From Flavobacterium nackdongense (lineage in GTDB: Bacteria > Bacteroidota > Bacteroidia > Flavobacteriales > Flavobacteriaceae), in assembly GCF_004355225.1 (NCBI RefSeq), contig NZ_CP037933.1:3038001-3102000 (forward strand): DNA of 64,000 nt, in the 5' to 3' direction. The notes beneath the pieces are model-generated. The model was given only the letters and a program-made list of their open reading frames with translations. It had not been told where the DNA came from and did not search any database. This document shows, piece by piece, positions 43,774 to 54,360 of this stretch (position 1 is the first letter of the stretch; each line of letters starts with the position of its first letter). The position numbers and the translations under genes were made by a program.

Positions 43774-45645
43774 TTAATGAAAATGGTCTTCTTCGATTTC
43801 GAATTCGGCATCTTTTTCCCAAATTTCCATTTCGCAGGGTTTGCAATTGAATTTGAGTTTGTATTCCAGTTCGCCTTGTTTCAAAATCAAAGGTTCCTTG
43901 AGTTTTCCATCCATATTAGGATGGTATTTTGGGCATTTTTCCAATTCGTATTTGATGCAGTATTTGGTAGTCATCACACGTGATTTTCCCGGATCCCATT
44001 GCAATTCGAAGGCTTTTTCGATTTCGGTTACGCCGTGACGCTCGTAGAATTTCCGAGCTAATTTGTTAGAAACATTGTACATAAAATCCAGTTTGGTTTC
44101 TGGATAAGGATGCGATGTTTTGACCAATTGGTGTTCTTCACGTTTGTAGTTTGCCAAACGAATTTCAGACAATTGTTCGAAAACGGTTCTTCGCATTTCG
44201 TTGATTTTAGAAATAGGAAGGAACCAATTTTCGGAGAACATAATTGTTATTTCATCGGCGGTGTAAGGTGTGAAACCTGTTTTTGCCAAATTGATTTTGA
44301 AATTTTCTTCAATAGATTCGTTGTTTTTGGTTCTTTCTTTTGGATGAACCAAATTGACGCTGCTAACATTTCCGTCTTCGTCGGTGGCAGTCAATTCAAA
44401 ACCGTTTTCGTTTTCGGTCAATAGTAAGTTTGTACTGATTTTTCGAATGGCACTGTCTTCTCTTTCTACAATTTTGATGAAAGCAGTGTCATTATTTCGG
44501 TAAATAAAGGCACCTGCTTTTACCTCTTTTAGTACAAAAGGATACGCCAAGCCGTTTTCGACTTTGTTGATGTAAATGCCATCGGCTTCATTTTTTTCGT
44601 TGATGTAGCAAAGACCATCGCCATTGCTCAGTAAATGTCCGTTTTCTATTTCGTAAGCATTGCCCACAATTTTGATGAGTTTGCCAATATATTCGCCTTT
44701 TGATTTTGGGCTATTCCAAGAGCCGATGGCTTGGTGTCTTTCATTGACAAAATAATCGGTATACCCGCGATTAAAGGTTTTGTCTAATGCCGAATCAAAA
44801 GTATAGCTGCATTTTCCCGAAGAAGCTTTGGTGTATTTGTCACTTCCTTCATTTTCAAGAAAAGCATCTAATTTTTGACGCAAATACGACACATTATTTT
44901 TTACATAAACAATATCTTTCAATCGCCCTTCGATTTTGAAAGAGCAAATTCCAGCTTCAATCAAATTCGGAAGTTGGTCTGAAACATCAAAATCTTTGAT
45001 GGAAAGCAAGTGACTATTTTTGATTAAGGTCTCGCCGTGACCGTCGATTAAGTTATACGGCAAGCGGCAGTTTTGGGCACACGAACCACGATTGGCAGAA
45101 CGTTCGCCATTGGCAACACTCATATAACAATTCCCGCTAAACGAAACGCACAAAGCGCCGGTCACGAAAAATTCGAGTTCCACATCGCTCGCTTCACTAA
45201 TTTCTTTGATTTGGTGCAAGTTCAATTCCCGAGCTAAAACCACCCGTTTCATACCGGCATCTTTCAAGAATTTGATTTTATCGGCATCGCGGTTGTTGGC
45301 TTGTGTGCTGGCGTGCAAAACGATAGGTGGTAAGTCCATTTCCATAATTGCCATATCTTGAACAATCAGGGCATCGACACCAATGTCGTATAATTTCCAA
45401 ATCATTTGGCGACAGGTTTCGAGTTCGCTGTCGTACAAAATGGTGTTGACCACCACAAAAACCTGTGCATTGAATAAATGGGCGTATTCTACCAATTTCG
45501 CCACATCTTCAATCGAGTTGGTGGCGTTGGAACGAGCGCCGTATAAAGGGGCTCCAATATAAACGGCATCGGCACCAGCGTTAATGGCGGCCATACCGTG
45601 AATAAGATCTTTGGCGGGAGCCAGTATTTCTATTTTTTTCTTCAT
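43774..45645 (-). CDS. U32 family peptidase-like protein (RlhA/TrhP-type)
   Basis: A 623-residue protein of peptidase family U32, whose studied bacterial members act in tRNA or rRNA hydroxylation rather than proteolysis. EILAPAKDLIHGMAAINAGADAVY is the barrel start. GNCYMSVANGERSANRGSCAQNCRLPY contains the clustered cysteines expected to hold an iron-sulfur site, with further Cys in the C-terminal KYCIKYELEKCPKYHP and FNCKPCEME. The C-terminal extension makes it closest in size to RlhA (YdcP). It is monocistronic. Confidence 0.88.
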   Translation of the reverse strand: MKKKIEILAPAKDLIHGMAAINAGADAVYIGAPLYGARSNATNSIEDVAKLVEYAHLFNAQVFVVVNTILYDSELETCRQMIWKLYDIGVDALIVQDMAIMEMDLPPIVLHASTQANNRDADKIKFLKDAGMKRVVLARELNLHQIKEISEASDVELEFFVTGALCVSFSGNCYMSVANGERSANRGSCAQNCRLPYNLIDGHGETLIKNSHLLSIKDFDVSDQLPNLIEAGICSFKIEGRLKDIVYVKNNVSYLRQKLDAFLENEGSDKYTKASSGKCSYTFDSALDKTFNRGYTDYFVNERHQAIGSWNSPKSKGEYIGKLIKIVGNAYEIENGHLLSNGDGLCYINEKNEADGIYINKVENGLAYPFVLKEVKAGAFIYRNNDTAFIKIVEREDSAIRKISTNLLLTENENGFELTATDEDGNVSSVNLVHPKERTKNNESIEENFKINLAKTGFTPYTADEITIMFSENWFLPISKINEMRRTVFEQLSEIRLANYKREEHQLVKTSHPYPETKLDFMYNVSNKLARKFYERHGVTEIEKAFELQWDPGKSRVMTTKYCIKYELEKCPKYHPNMDGKLKEPLILKQGELEYKLKFNCKPCEMEIWEKDAEFEIEEDHFH

Positions 45646-45978
45646 CGTGAGGATGATATTTTTTATAATGGATAGAATTTTAGGTTTTTAAGTTTTCGCC
45701 CAAAAAGTCTGCAAAGGTCTTATAAAAAATTCGGGATTTCTAATTCGGGAATGGATTTTTTGGAAAAATGTTGTTTTGTGTACTGTTTCGCGTGAGGGAT
45801 AGCAGTGGAAATCCTTTTCCTTTTTTCTTTAAAAAGGAAAAGATTACTTCACTAATTTTATATTTTCAGTGGTGTTCAGTGAACTCCGTTTGCAACGAAT
45901 AGCCCGTTCGCCGCGGCGAACACGCCCAAAAAAAAGCCCCAAGTTTCCTTGAGGCTTGTGATATAAATCAGGTTTTGA
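45646..45978. repeat. 333-base gap with a flavobacterial stem-loop element
   Basis: From about 45790 the text GCGTGAGGGATAGCAGTGG leads into a hairpin (45810-45825 with 45831-45845, C/T-rich against A/G-rich, one bulge). It is followed by AGCCCGTTCGCCGCGGCGAAC (perfect palindrome 45906-45921). The end blocks GGATAGCAGTGG and GCCCG recall a recurrent spacer of flavobacteria. A related but different structure is at 57960-58110. No gene is seen. The promoter of the U32 gene should lie in the first 130 bases. Confidence 0.55.
45927..45957 (-). terminator. Terminator of the aminotransferase gene
   Basis: On the minus strand AAGCCTCAAGG pairs with CTTGGGGCTT (45934-45957), including one G-U, and is followed by TTTTTTTGGG. 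Confidence 0.8.
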
Positions 45979-47169
45979 CTATCCGGCCAAAGCGTTTTTG
46001 ATTCTTTTTAAGGCTTCGATCAATTGTTCTTCGCTGGTGGCATAAGAAAAACGAATACAGTTTGGGTTTCCGAAAGCGTCGCCTGTCACTGTTGCTACGC
46101 AAGCTTCAGCTAATAAGTACATTGAAACGTCGTTGGCATCTTTGATTTCGGTTCCTTTTAAGGTCTTGCCAAAGAATGAAGATACGTCTGGAAATACATA
46201 AAATGCGCCTTCCGGAATGTTGATTTTGATTCCTGGAATTTCTTTCAATAATCCAACCACTAAATCTCTACGAGAATGGAACGCCTGAACCATATGATTC
46301 AATACGCTTGGATCTGCATCTACAGCAGTGATTGCAGCAATTTGTGCTACTGAATTGGCTCCAGAAGTTACTTGACCTTGAATTTTTGTACACGCTTTTG
46401 CAATAAATTCTGGCGCTCCGATGTAACCAATTCTATATCCAGTCATCGCGAAAGCTTTAGCCAATCCATTTACAGTAACTGTTTTTTCTAACATTCCTGG
46501 GATGGACCCGATACTGCAAAAAGTTCCAGAGAAATTGATGTGCTCGTAGATTTCGTCAGCAACGACGATGATGTTTGGATATTTTTCTAATACTTTAGCA
46601 ATAGCCGTCAATTCTTCTCTGTTGTAAACCGATCCTGATGGATTACAAGGAGAAGAGAACCACATCATTTTTGTTTTTGGTGTGATGGCTGCTTCTAGTT
46701 GTTCTGGTGTGATTTTGAAATCTGTTTCTACCGAAGTGGGAACTTCTACAGGAACGCCGCCTGATAATTTCACGATTTCGAAGTAAGAAACCCAATATGG
46801 TGCTGGTAAAATCACTTCGTCACCGTCGTTTAACATTACTTGTGCAATGTTGTATAAAGATTGTTTTGCTCCAGTTGAAACTACAATTTGAGATGGTTTG
46901 TAATCCAATCCGTTGTCTCTTTTGAATTTTCTGCAAATGGCTTCTTTCAAATCGCCGTATCCATCTACTGGCGAATAAGTGCTGTAGTTGTCATCTATGG
47001 CTTTTTTGGCGGCTTCTTTGATAAATTCCGGAGTGTTGAAATCAGGTTCTCCTAAACTCAAACTGATAATATCTTTTCCTTGTGCTTTTAATTCTCTGGC
47101 CAATGCTGCCATTGCCAATGTTTGCGAGGTAGCTAAATTGTTGATTCTGTCTGAAAGCAAATTGTTCAT
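45979..47169 (-). CDS. Class I pyridoxal-phosphate aminotransferase (aspartate aminotransferase type)
   Basis: A 396-residue fold-type I aminotransferase. SLGEPDFNTP is the entrance loop, SSPCNPSGSVY the substrate-side Asn, VVADEIYEHI the PLP-binding Asp/Tyr, and NGLAKAFAMTGYRIGY carries the PLP Lys. The subgroup Ib features fit aspartate aminotransferase, which would supply the aspartate consumed by the aspartokinase domain. Prephenate or other amino acids remain possible substrates. A terminator follows. Confidence 0.9.
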   Translation of the reverse strand: MNNLLSDRINNLATSQTLAMAALARELKAQGKDIISLSLGEPDFNTPEFIKEAAKKAIDDNYSTYSPVDGYGDLKEAICRKFKRDNGLDYKPSQIVVSTGAKQSLYNIAQVMLNDGDEVILPAPYWVSYFEIVKLSGGVPVEVPTSVETDFKITPEQLEAAITPKTKMMWFSSPCNPSGSVYNREELTAIAKVLEKYPNIIVVADEIYEHINFSGTFCSIGSIPGMLEKTVTVNGLAKAFAMTGYRIGYIGAPEFIAKACTKIQGQVTSGANSVAQIAAITAVDADPSVLNHMVQAFHSRRDLVVGLLKEIPGIKINIPEGAFYVFPDVSSFFGKTLKGTEIKDANDVSMYLLAEACVATVTGDAFGNPNCIRFSYATSEEQLIEALKRIKNALAG

Positions 47170-47212
47170 TAATTGTAAATTTTAATTTATAAAGTTGGTT
47201 GTTGATTTATTA

Positions 47213-48304
47213 CTATAAAGCAGGTTTTACACCTAGTTCTTTCAAATGTTGGAAATGGGCAATCACCGCGCTTCTAAAGGTTTTGTATTCGTAATAAGGG
47301 AGATTGCATTCTTGGGCGGTTTCCTTGACAATTTTTGCAATTTTGCCGTAATGAATATGGCTAATATTCGGAAAAATATGATGCTCGATTTGATGGTTCA
47401 GTCCTCCGGTGTACCAATTGATAATCCAATTTTTTGGAGCAAAATTGGTCGTTGTAAATAATTGATGAATGGCCCAAGTGTTTTCAATTTCGCCATCTTC
47501 ATTTGGAACTGGATTGGTGGTTTCTTTGACCACGTGTGCCAATTGAAAAACGATGCTCAAAATTAGGCCAGCGGTATAGTGCATTACAAAAAAAGCGACT
47601 AACACTTTCCACCAAGTGATTCCGATGATCATCGGCAAAACGATCCAAATAGAGAAATAAATAGCTTTGGTGATCAATAAAGTGGTCCAAAGAATTTTTG
47701 GGTTTTTAGCCTCGCCATAAGAAAGTTTTCTTTTGAGATAGCTTTTCATTTGCTTAAAATCAGTAGTAATTGCCCAGTTGAAAGTCAATAATCCGTATAA
47801 AAACACCGAATAATATTGTTGAAATCGATGAAAACTATACCATTTGGCATCTTTGGAAAATCGGATTACTCGACCGGCATCTAGATCTTCGTCGTGGCCA
47901 ACAATATTGGTGTACGTATGGTGTAAAACATTGTGTTGCACCTGCCAATTGTAGACATTTCCGGCCAGAATATAAATGGTTCCACCCATAAATTTGTTGA
48001 CCCAACTGATGTTCGAATACGAACCGTGATTGCCATCGTGCATTACATTCATTCCTACCCCCGCCATTCCTATTCCTATGACAATTGCCAAAAGCAAATG
48101 CAACCAAAAAGGCATATCGAGGGTCAAAATCACAAAATAAGGAGTGAGGAAAACGGCAAACATAATTATTGTTTTTAGATACAGTTTCCAGTTGCCTGTT
48201 TTTTGGATGTTGTTTTCTTTAAAATAATTGTTTACCCGCGAATTAAGTGTTCTAAAAAACTTTAGATTATCTTGTTTTGCAAATGTAGGGGCTACGTTGT
48301 TCAT
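47213..48304 (-). CDS. Membrane fatty acid desaturase
   Basis: A 363-residue di-iron desaturase with three His boxes: MHDGNHGSYS, HNVLHHTYTN and NHQIEHHIFP. Four membrane spans lie between them. The N-terminal part has no cytochrome b5 domain. I start at MNNVAPTFAKQ (first base 48304). The longer frame adds 15 residues unlike normal homologs. It probably acts on acyl lipids or acyl-CoA/ACP to adjust membrane fluidity. It is monocistronic and divergent from rsmG. Confidence 0.92.
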   Translation of the reverse strand: MNNVAPTFAKQDNLKFFRTLNSRVNNYFKENNIQKTGNWKLYLKTIIMFAVFLTPYFVILTLDMPFWLHLLLAIVIGIGMAGVGMNVMHDGNHGSYSNISWVNKFMGGTIYILAGNVYNWQVQHNVLHHTYTNIVGHDEDLDAGRVIRFSKDAKWYSFHRFQQYYSVFLYGLLTFNWAITTDFKQMKSYLKRKLSYGEAKNPKILWTTLLITKAIYFSIWIVLPMIIGITWWKVLVAFFVMHYTAGLILSIVFQLAHVVKETTNPVPNEDGEIENTWAIHQLFTTTNFAPKNWIINWYTGGLNHQIEHHIFPNISHIHYGKIAKIVKETAQECNLPYYEYKTFRSAVIAHFQHLKELGVKPAL

Positions 48305-48410
48305 ATAAATTTTGAATATGGTGCAAAGGTAATTATTAATAATTTTCAATCTGTAAAATTGAGTTAAATATTCAAAACTAAAAACTGTACTTTTGTTAAA
48401 ATTTATAACA

Positions 48411-49040
48411 ATGGACGAGATTCAAAAGTATTTCCCTTATTTGACTGATATTCAGAAACAACAATTCGCAAAACTGGATGCTTTGTACCACGATTGGAAT
48501 GCCAAAATCAACGTTATTTCCCGCAAGGATATCGATGAATTGTACACCAAACATATTTTGCATTCGTTAGGAATAGCTAAGATAATTCAATTCGAACCCG
48601 GAACTTTTGTTCTCGATGTGGGAACTGGCGGAGGATTTCCGGGAATTCCATTAGCGATTCTTTTTCCGGAAACCCGTTTTTATTTGATTGATGTGATTGC
48701 CAAAAAAATAAAAGTGGTGCAGGCAGTTGTCGATGCTTTGGAATTAAAAAATGTAAAAGCCGAACAAAAGAGAGCCGAATTGGTCAAAGGTGATTTTGAT
48801 TTTATCGTGAGTCGTGCCGTGACCAATATGCCTGATTTTGTATCTTGGGTAAAAGACAAAATCAAAAAGAAAAACAAACACGAACTTAGAAACGGAATTC
48901 TCTATCTAAAAGGCGGCGATTTAACCGAAGAATTGAAGTATTTCCCCAAAGCCACCGAATATAATTTAGCAGATTTCTTTCAAGATGAGTTTTTTGAGAC
49001 TAAAAAAGTAGTGCATTTGCCATTGAAGTTTACGAGTTAA
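48411..49040 (+). CDS. rsmG: 16S rRNA (guanine527-N7)-methyltransferase
   Basis: A 209-residue GidB/RsmG enzyme methylating G527 of 16S rRNA. The SAM loop VLDVGTGGGFPGIPLAIL is at about residues 67-84, with ISRKDI and VSRAV as family blocks. I start at the ATG at 48411, which follows a TACTTTTG -7 element at 48388-48395. An in-frame TTG 18 bases upstream overlaps that element. A second, synonymously diverged copy of its last 20 codons lies 0.63 kb downstream, beyond the TA pair. Confidence 0.94.
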   Translation: MDEIQKYFPYLTDIQKQQFAKLDALYHDWNAKINVISRKDIDELYTKHILHSLGIAKIIQFEPGTFVLDVGTGGGFPGIPLAILFPETRFYLIDVIAKKIKVVQAVVDALELKNVKAEQKRAELVKGDFDFIVSRAVTNMPDFVSWVKDKIKKKNKHELRNGILYLKGGDLTEELKYFPKATEYNLADFFQDEFFETKKVVHLPLKFTS

Positions 49041-49138
49041 AACAAAGCCAGTTTTGACATTTTTTTTGTAAATTTGTTTTTATAATAGATATAGTCACAA
49101 TTAAAAACAAAAGCAATATAATTTAATATCAATCGATT

Positions 49139-49372
49139 ATGTATACAACCTATCATTTAGATTCTGCCCAAGACATTACTCCTGATATTTTAGATGCAAT
49201 TAAAATTGCTTTTAAATCGAAACCTATTACCATTACAATTGTGGAAGATGATGATTTTGAACTTACCGAAGAAATGAAAGCGATTTTAGACGAAAGACTA
49301 CAGGAAGACGGAAGCGATTATATTTCTGCCGAAGAGTCTATTAGTATGCTAAAATCTAAATATGGTTTATAA
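49139..49372 (+). CDS. Antitoxin of a RelE/ParE-type system
   Basis: A 77-residue acidic protein (ITIVEDDDFELTEEMKAILDERLQEDG, then SAEESISMLKSKYGL). The pattern of a short beta N-terminus and a helical toxin-binding tail is typical of Bacteroidota antitoxins paired with RelE/ParE toxins. Its end overlaps the toxin start by 11 bases, so the pair is translationally coupled. A TAAATTTG promoter element lies at 49069-49076. Confidence 0.82.
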   Translation: MYTTYHLDSAQDITPDILDAIKIAFKSKPITITIVEDDDFELTEEMKAILDERLQEDGSDYISAEESISMLKSKYGL

Positions 49373-49652
49373 AATCATCGTCTCTCCTCGTGCCCAAAAT
49401 GAAATTGTTAAAGCAATAGATTTTTATGCGCTACATAGTTTTGATGCGCCAAATAATTTCATATTGCAACTGCAAAAAGGCTACAGAATTTTAGCCATAA
49501 ATCCTTTTTTCAGAGTTCAATACAAAAATGTAAGATCATTAAACCTAAAAAATTTTCCTTATTCTCTTTACTACACGATTGATGAAAATCAAAATACCGT
49601 CCGTGTTCTTTCTTGTTTTCACAATAAAAGAAATCCTAAAAAGAGACCTTAA
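49362..49652 (+). CDS. RelE/ParE family toxin
   Basis: A 96-residue basic protein with the RelE/ParE layout: the VYKIIVSPRAQNEIVKAIDFY start, FRVQYKNVRSL in the central sheet, FPYSLYYTIDE, then VRVLSCFHNKRNPKK at the end. Members either cut mRNA at the ribosome or poison gyrase; which applies here is not decided by sequence. The frame is intact, unlike the toxin at 36.7 kb. The TA pair lies between rsmG and a remnant copy of rsmG's 3' end. Confidence 0.88.
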   Translation: MVYKIIVSPRAQNEIVKAIDFYALHSFDAPNNFILQLQKGYRILAINPFFRVQYKNVRSLNLKNFPYSLYYTIDENQNTVRVLSCFHNKRNPKKRP

Positions 49653-49671
49653 TTTCTAAGAAAATTAGAAG

Positions 49672-49739
49672 GTTTTTTTGAAGATGAGTTTTTCGAGACG
49701 AAGAAAGTGGTGCATTTGCCGTTGAAGTTTACGAGTTAG
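49672..49739 (+). pseudogene. Remnant of the 3' end of another rsmG allele
   Basis: The sequence encodes FFEDEFFETKKVVHLPLKFTS-stop in one frame. The intact rsmG ends FFQDEFFETKKVVHLPLKFTS-stop. Over the last 59 bases the two differ at six positions, all synonymous (for example TTT/TTC, AAA/AAG, CCA/CCG, TAA/TAG). That pattern means the copy came from a functional, diverged allele, not from decay in place. Confidence 0.92.
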
Positions 49740-49817
49740 GAATTGTTGTTGACGGGGATATTTATTGATATTCAAAACTTAACAGATAAAATTGTGCCGA
49801 AAAAAACAAAAAACAAA

Positions 49818-50309
49818 ATGAAACTAAAATATTTTACTCTTTTTATCTGTTCAATATGTTTTTCTCAAAATGAAAATTTAGGAACTTATAAAGATGCTTT
49901 TGGAAATAAAATAGAACTTCTTGAAAACAATAAATTTAGACATACTTGGCATTTTGATTTAGCTGCATCTTGGACAGTTGGAAAATGGGTAGTTAATAAT
50001 GACACCTTAAAGCTTAAAATAATTAAAGTTTATGACACTTTAAAAGTATTTAATAAAAATCAAAATGTTTATAAAGACAGTTTGGTTTTAGCTGAAGATG
50101 AGATTCCTAAAAGAGTTACAGAAGTTGAAAACGCAATTAAGACTTTATCTTCTGTCGGACAAAATAAAATTTTACCAAACACAGTTTTTTTAATTAGAAA
50201 AAAGAAGCTTATTGTCATAAATGAAGTTGGAAAATTACAAACCGAAAGAATATTAGGTTTTTGGGGAAATAAAAAATACTATACTTGGTACGTAAAAGAA
50301 GAAGATTAA
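49818..50309 (+). CDS. Small exported protein of unknown function
   Basis: A 163-residue protein from the ATG at 49818 with a short signal peptide (MKLKYFTLFICSICFSQ). The frame is open 75 bases further upstream, but that part overlaps the spacer after the rsmG remnant. The mature part begins NLGTYKDAFGNKIELLENNKF and has DLAASWTVGKWVVNNDTLKLK, a lipocalin-like sequence rhythm seen in many flavobacterial small secreted proteins. Function unknown. It converges on groL. Confidence 0.62.
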   Translation: MKLKYFTLFICSICFSQNENLGTYKDAFGNKIELLENNKFRHTWHFDLAASWTVGKWVVNNDTLKLKIIKVYDTLKVFNKNQNVYKDSLVLAEDEIPKRVTEVENAIKTLSSVGQNKILPNTVFLIRKKKLIVINEVGKLQTERILGFWGNKKYYTWYVKEED

Positions 50310-50354
50310 AATAATTACAACATTTGTAATTGTTGCAAAATCTCATTAAAAACA

Positions 50355-50393
50355 AAACCCACAAAAACTCAATTACTTTGATTCTTGTGGGTT
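50355..50393 (-). terminator. Terminator of groL
   Basis: AAACCCACAA (50357-50366) pairs with TTGTGGGTTT (50384-50393). On the minus strand it is followed by TGTTTTT. It is placed between convergent genes and may act in both directions. Confidence 0.7.
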
Positions 50394-50448
50394 TATAAAT
50401 TTGGAACTTCCTAAAGTGTTGCTCCTATTTCAAACTTCGTATTGCGAA

Positions 50449-52089
<1,641 letters not shown>

Positions 52090-52156
52090 TTAATTGTTTA
52101 AAGTGTAAGGTTTAAGGTTGCGTTTCGCACTTGAAACTTGAAACCTGAAACAAAAT

Positions 52157-52432
52157 TTAGATAATTGCGAGAATATCGTCCTCACGCATAATCAAATAAT
52201 CTTTTCCTTCTAATTTTAGTTCTGTTCCGGCGTATTTTCCGTAAAGGACAGAATCGCCTATTTTTACTGTCATTTCGTGGTCTTTTGTACCATTACCAAC
52301 AGCAACTACAGTTCCTTTTTGTGGTTTTTCTTTTGCAGTGTCAGGAATGAAAATTCCGGAAGCGGTCTTGGTTTCAGCAGCTACGGGTTCAATAAGAACG
52401 CGGTCTGAAAGCGGTTTAATGTTTAAAGCCAT
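52157..52432 (-). CDS. groS: Co-chaperonin GroES
   Basis: A 91-residue GroES. It starts [16 protein letters not shown], and the mobile loop [19 protein letters not shown] is intact. I start at the second in-frame Met (first base 52432); the longer frame adds 14 residues not found in GroES. First gene of the groESL operon. Confidence 0.97.
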   Translation of the reverse strand: MALNIKPLSDRVLIEPVAAETKTASGIFIPDTAKEKPQKGTVVAVGNGTKDHEMTVKIGDSVLYGKYAGTELKLEGKDYLIMREDDILAII

Positions 52433-52515
52433 AATGATATATTGTTTGTTGTTACTAATTTGATGCAATGCCAATTTCAGAAATTATGCCAAGGGCAAAA
52501 AACTGACATTTTTTC

Positions 52516-52549
52516 TTAAAAAAAATGCCAGCTTTGACAGGCTGGCATT
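52516..52549 (-). terminator. Terminator of secG
   Basis: AATGCCAGC (minus strand, 52549-52541) pairs with GCTGGCATT (52532-52524), followed by TTTTTTTAAG. It separates the secG transcript from groESL. Confidence 0.8.
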
Positions 52550-52570
52550 CAGTATATTTTGATGTACAAT

Positions 52571-52912
52571 CTATTTTTTTGTCGCAGGAGTCGCCGGAGC
52601 AGGAGTTGCCGGAGCCGGTGTTGCTGCTTTTGGCGCAGGAGCTTCTGTTTTGTCGATAATTTTTGAATCTGGTGTTCCTAAAGCTCCACCAAAACTCAAG
52701 CTAGAAAGCAAAATAAGTCCAATTAAAATGGCGCCTAATGTCCAAGTGCTTTTGTCTAAAAAGTCGGTAGTTTTTTGTACTCCACCGATTTGAGTTGATC
52801 CGCCTAAGGATGAAGAAAGTCCGCCGCCTTTAGGATTTTGAACCATTATTACTACTACAAGTAGGAAGCAAACTATTGTTATTAATACTAAAAAAATTGA
52901 AAATGTGCTCAT
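52571..52912 (-). CDS. secG: Preprotein translocase subunit SecG
   Basis: A 113-residue SecG with two membrane helices (about residues 3-24 and 56-76) around the conserved QNPKGGGLSSSLGG loop. After residue 85 the tail is Ala/Pro/Thr repeats (APATPAPATPATKK), encoded by repeated CCGGAGCAGGAG-type DNA. It belongs to the SecYEG inner-membrane channel. It starts three bases after the stop of the upstream TPR gene, so the two are cotranscribed with lptE. Confidence 0.95.
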   Translation of the reverse strand: MSTFSIFLVLITIVCFLLVVVIMVQNPKGGGLSSSLGGSTQIGGVQKTTDFLDKSTWTLGAILIGLILLSSLSFGGALGTPDSKIIDKTEAPAPKAATPAPATPAPATPATKK

Positions 52913-52915
52913 TGT

Positions 52916-53767
52916 TTAATTATTATTTTGTTGTAAAATCTTGATATCCGCAATTCGGTCTGCAAAGAAACTACTTTTTTCTGGATATTTCAAAATTAAT
53001 ATCTCATAAGCTTGAATAGCACGTTGATATTTTTTTTGTTCTAAATATACTCTTGCTAAAGTCTCTGTCATTAAATAGGAATTATCTGTTTTATTGATGT
53101 CAATTTGAACAGAAGCTTCCGACTGGGGTTTTATGGGTGAAATTTTAGGGCTAGCTTCAATAAATTTATCAATTAGCGCTGCTTTTTTCTTTTTGTCATC
53201 CTCTACAGCAGAAGATTCTATTCGTTCCGTGGTTTCTTTTTCTCTAACAATTGGCTGCGTCCGGGACAGTTGAAGCCATTCTTGGAAGGAATGTTTCTCG
53301 TTTTTAGAAAAGCCCAATGGTGTACCAATGGCGAGATTCTCTTCAGCTAGTTTTGTAGCGGAATCCTCTTCTACAGTCGCCGCTCCTTTGATTGTAGTTA
53401 GGATGGATTGTTCTAAGGTGTTTATTTTGGGTTCTAGTCGAATTTCAGGCGCAATAACTTCAAAATCGGTGACGCTAATGTCCAGTAATTCGAGAATTTT
53501 CTTGTCGTACAATCCTTTTTGAATAGCAACAAAAGTATCCGAAGTGATGAAATCAAACAAAACGGTTCTGTCGGTGGTATGCGAAGCCGTAACTTTCAGA
53601 GCGTAATTGTATCGGAAACTATTTTGATTGAAAAGTCCCTTCAATCGCATCGCTCTTGCACTTTGAAAATACGGAAATTCATCCAGCACTCTTCCCAAAG
53701 CGTCCGTTTGCTTCTCGTTGATAGCGTCGGGTTTGTTTATTAGATAAGTATAATCGGTTACGTTCAT
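52916..53767 (-). CDS. Bacteroidota TPR-containing protein
   Basis: A 283-residue cytosolic protein. The N-terminal part (EFPYFQSARAMRLKGLFNQ) is a conserved helical domain seen in Bacteroidota. The centre is charged and low-complexity. The C-terminus has one clear TPR (TLARVYLEQKKYQRAIQAYEILILKYPE). It lies between lptE and secG in a minus-strand cluster and may help envelope assembly, but only context says so. Confidence 0.78.
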   Translation of the reverse strand: MNVTDYTYLINKPDAINEKQTDALGRVLDEFPYFQSARAMRLKGLFNQNSFRYNYALKVTASHTTDRTVLFDFITSDTFVAIQKGLYDKKILELLDISVTDFEVIAPEIRLEPKINTLEQSILTTIKGAATVEEDSATKLAEENLAIGTPLGFSKNEKHSFQEWLQLSRTQPIVREKETTERIESSAVEDDKKKKAALIDKFIEASPKISPIKPQSEASVQIDINKTDNSYLMTETLARVYLEQKKYQRAIQAYEILILKYPEKSSFFADRIADIKILQQNNN

Positions 53768-53841
53768 AGAAAGGTTAATTGTTTATTTGGTTAATTGGTT
53801 AAACGATTAAGCAAATAAGCGATTAACCGATTAACCTTACA

Positions 53842-54345
53842 CTACCATTTTGCCAGGGATTCGTTGAAAACATCTTGAGTAATTCTTTCGAAAATAACTT
53901 TGATGGCGCTGTCTAAAGTAGGGCCACTAAGCTGCTGTGCTGCGGGATAATCGTAGAAAAATTCAAAAGTTTTGTCGAAGTTATCGGCTTCTTTATTTTT
54001 ATTAGTGAATTGGACTTTAACTCTGATGGTCAATCGGTTTTGCGCTGCTTGGATGTCGGCAGTTGCCATCATAGGCGTCACACGATAGTCTATAATTTCG
54101 CCTTCGTAGGTTAAATCTCCACCGTTTTTAACCAAGTTCAAATTGGTTTGATTTTGGATAAGATCTTGTAAATTCAAGGTAAACGTTCGGTCAATTCCGG
54201 GTTGAACCAATTCAGCCGTATTTGGAAAAAAATTCACCTGAAAAGTTTTGGCGTCAATTTTGCCCGTTCCAGTAAAGTTGTAAACATTGCAACTGTTTAT
54301 AGTAAACAACAAGATTAGCAATAAAAGAGGATGTGTTTTTTTCAT
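53842..54345 (-). CDS. lptE: LptE family LPS-assembly lipoprotein
   Basis: A 167-residue lipoprotein from the ATG whose first base is 54345. The lipobox is TINSC (Cys19). The domain contains the INFFPNTAELVQPG-like strand, GDLTYEGEIIDYRV and NRLTIRVKVQFTN, matching Bacteroidota LptE, which plugs the LptD barrel in the outer membrane. The upstream extension of the frame reads WNLEF-type repeat peptides and is spurious. It follows the sigma-54 activator gene on the same strand. Confidence 0.9.
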   Translation of the reverse strand: MKKTHPLLLLILLFTINSCNVYNFTGTGKIDAKTFQVNFFPNTAELVQPGIDRTFTLNLQDLIQNQTNLNLVKNGGDLTYEGEIIDYRVTPMMATADIQAAQNRLTIRVKVQFTNKNKEADNFDKTFEFFYDYPAAQQLSGPTLDSAIKVIFERITQDVFNESLAKW

Positions 54346-54360
54346 AAGATGTTTAGTAAA

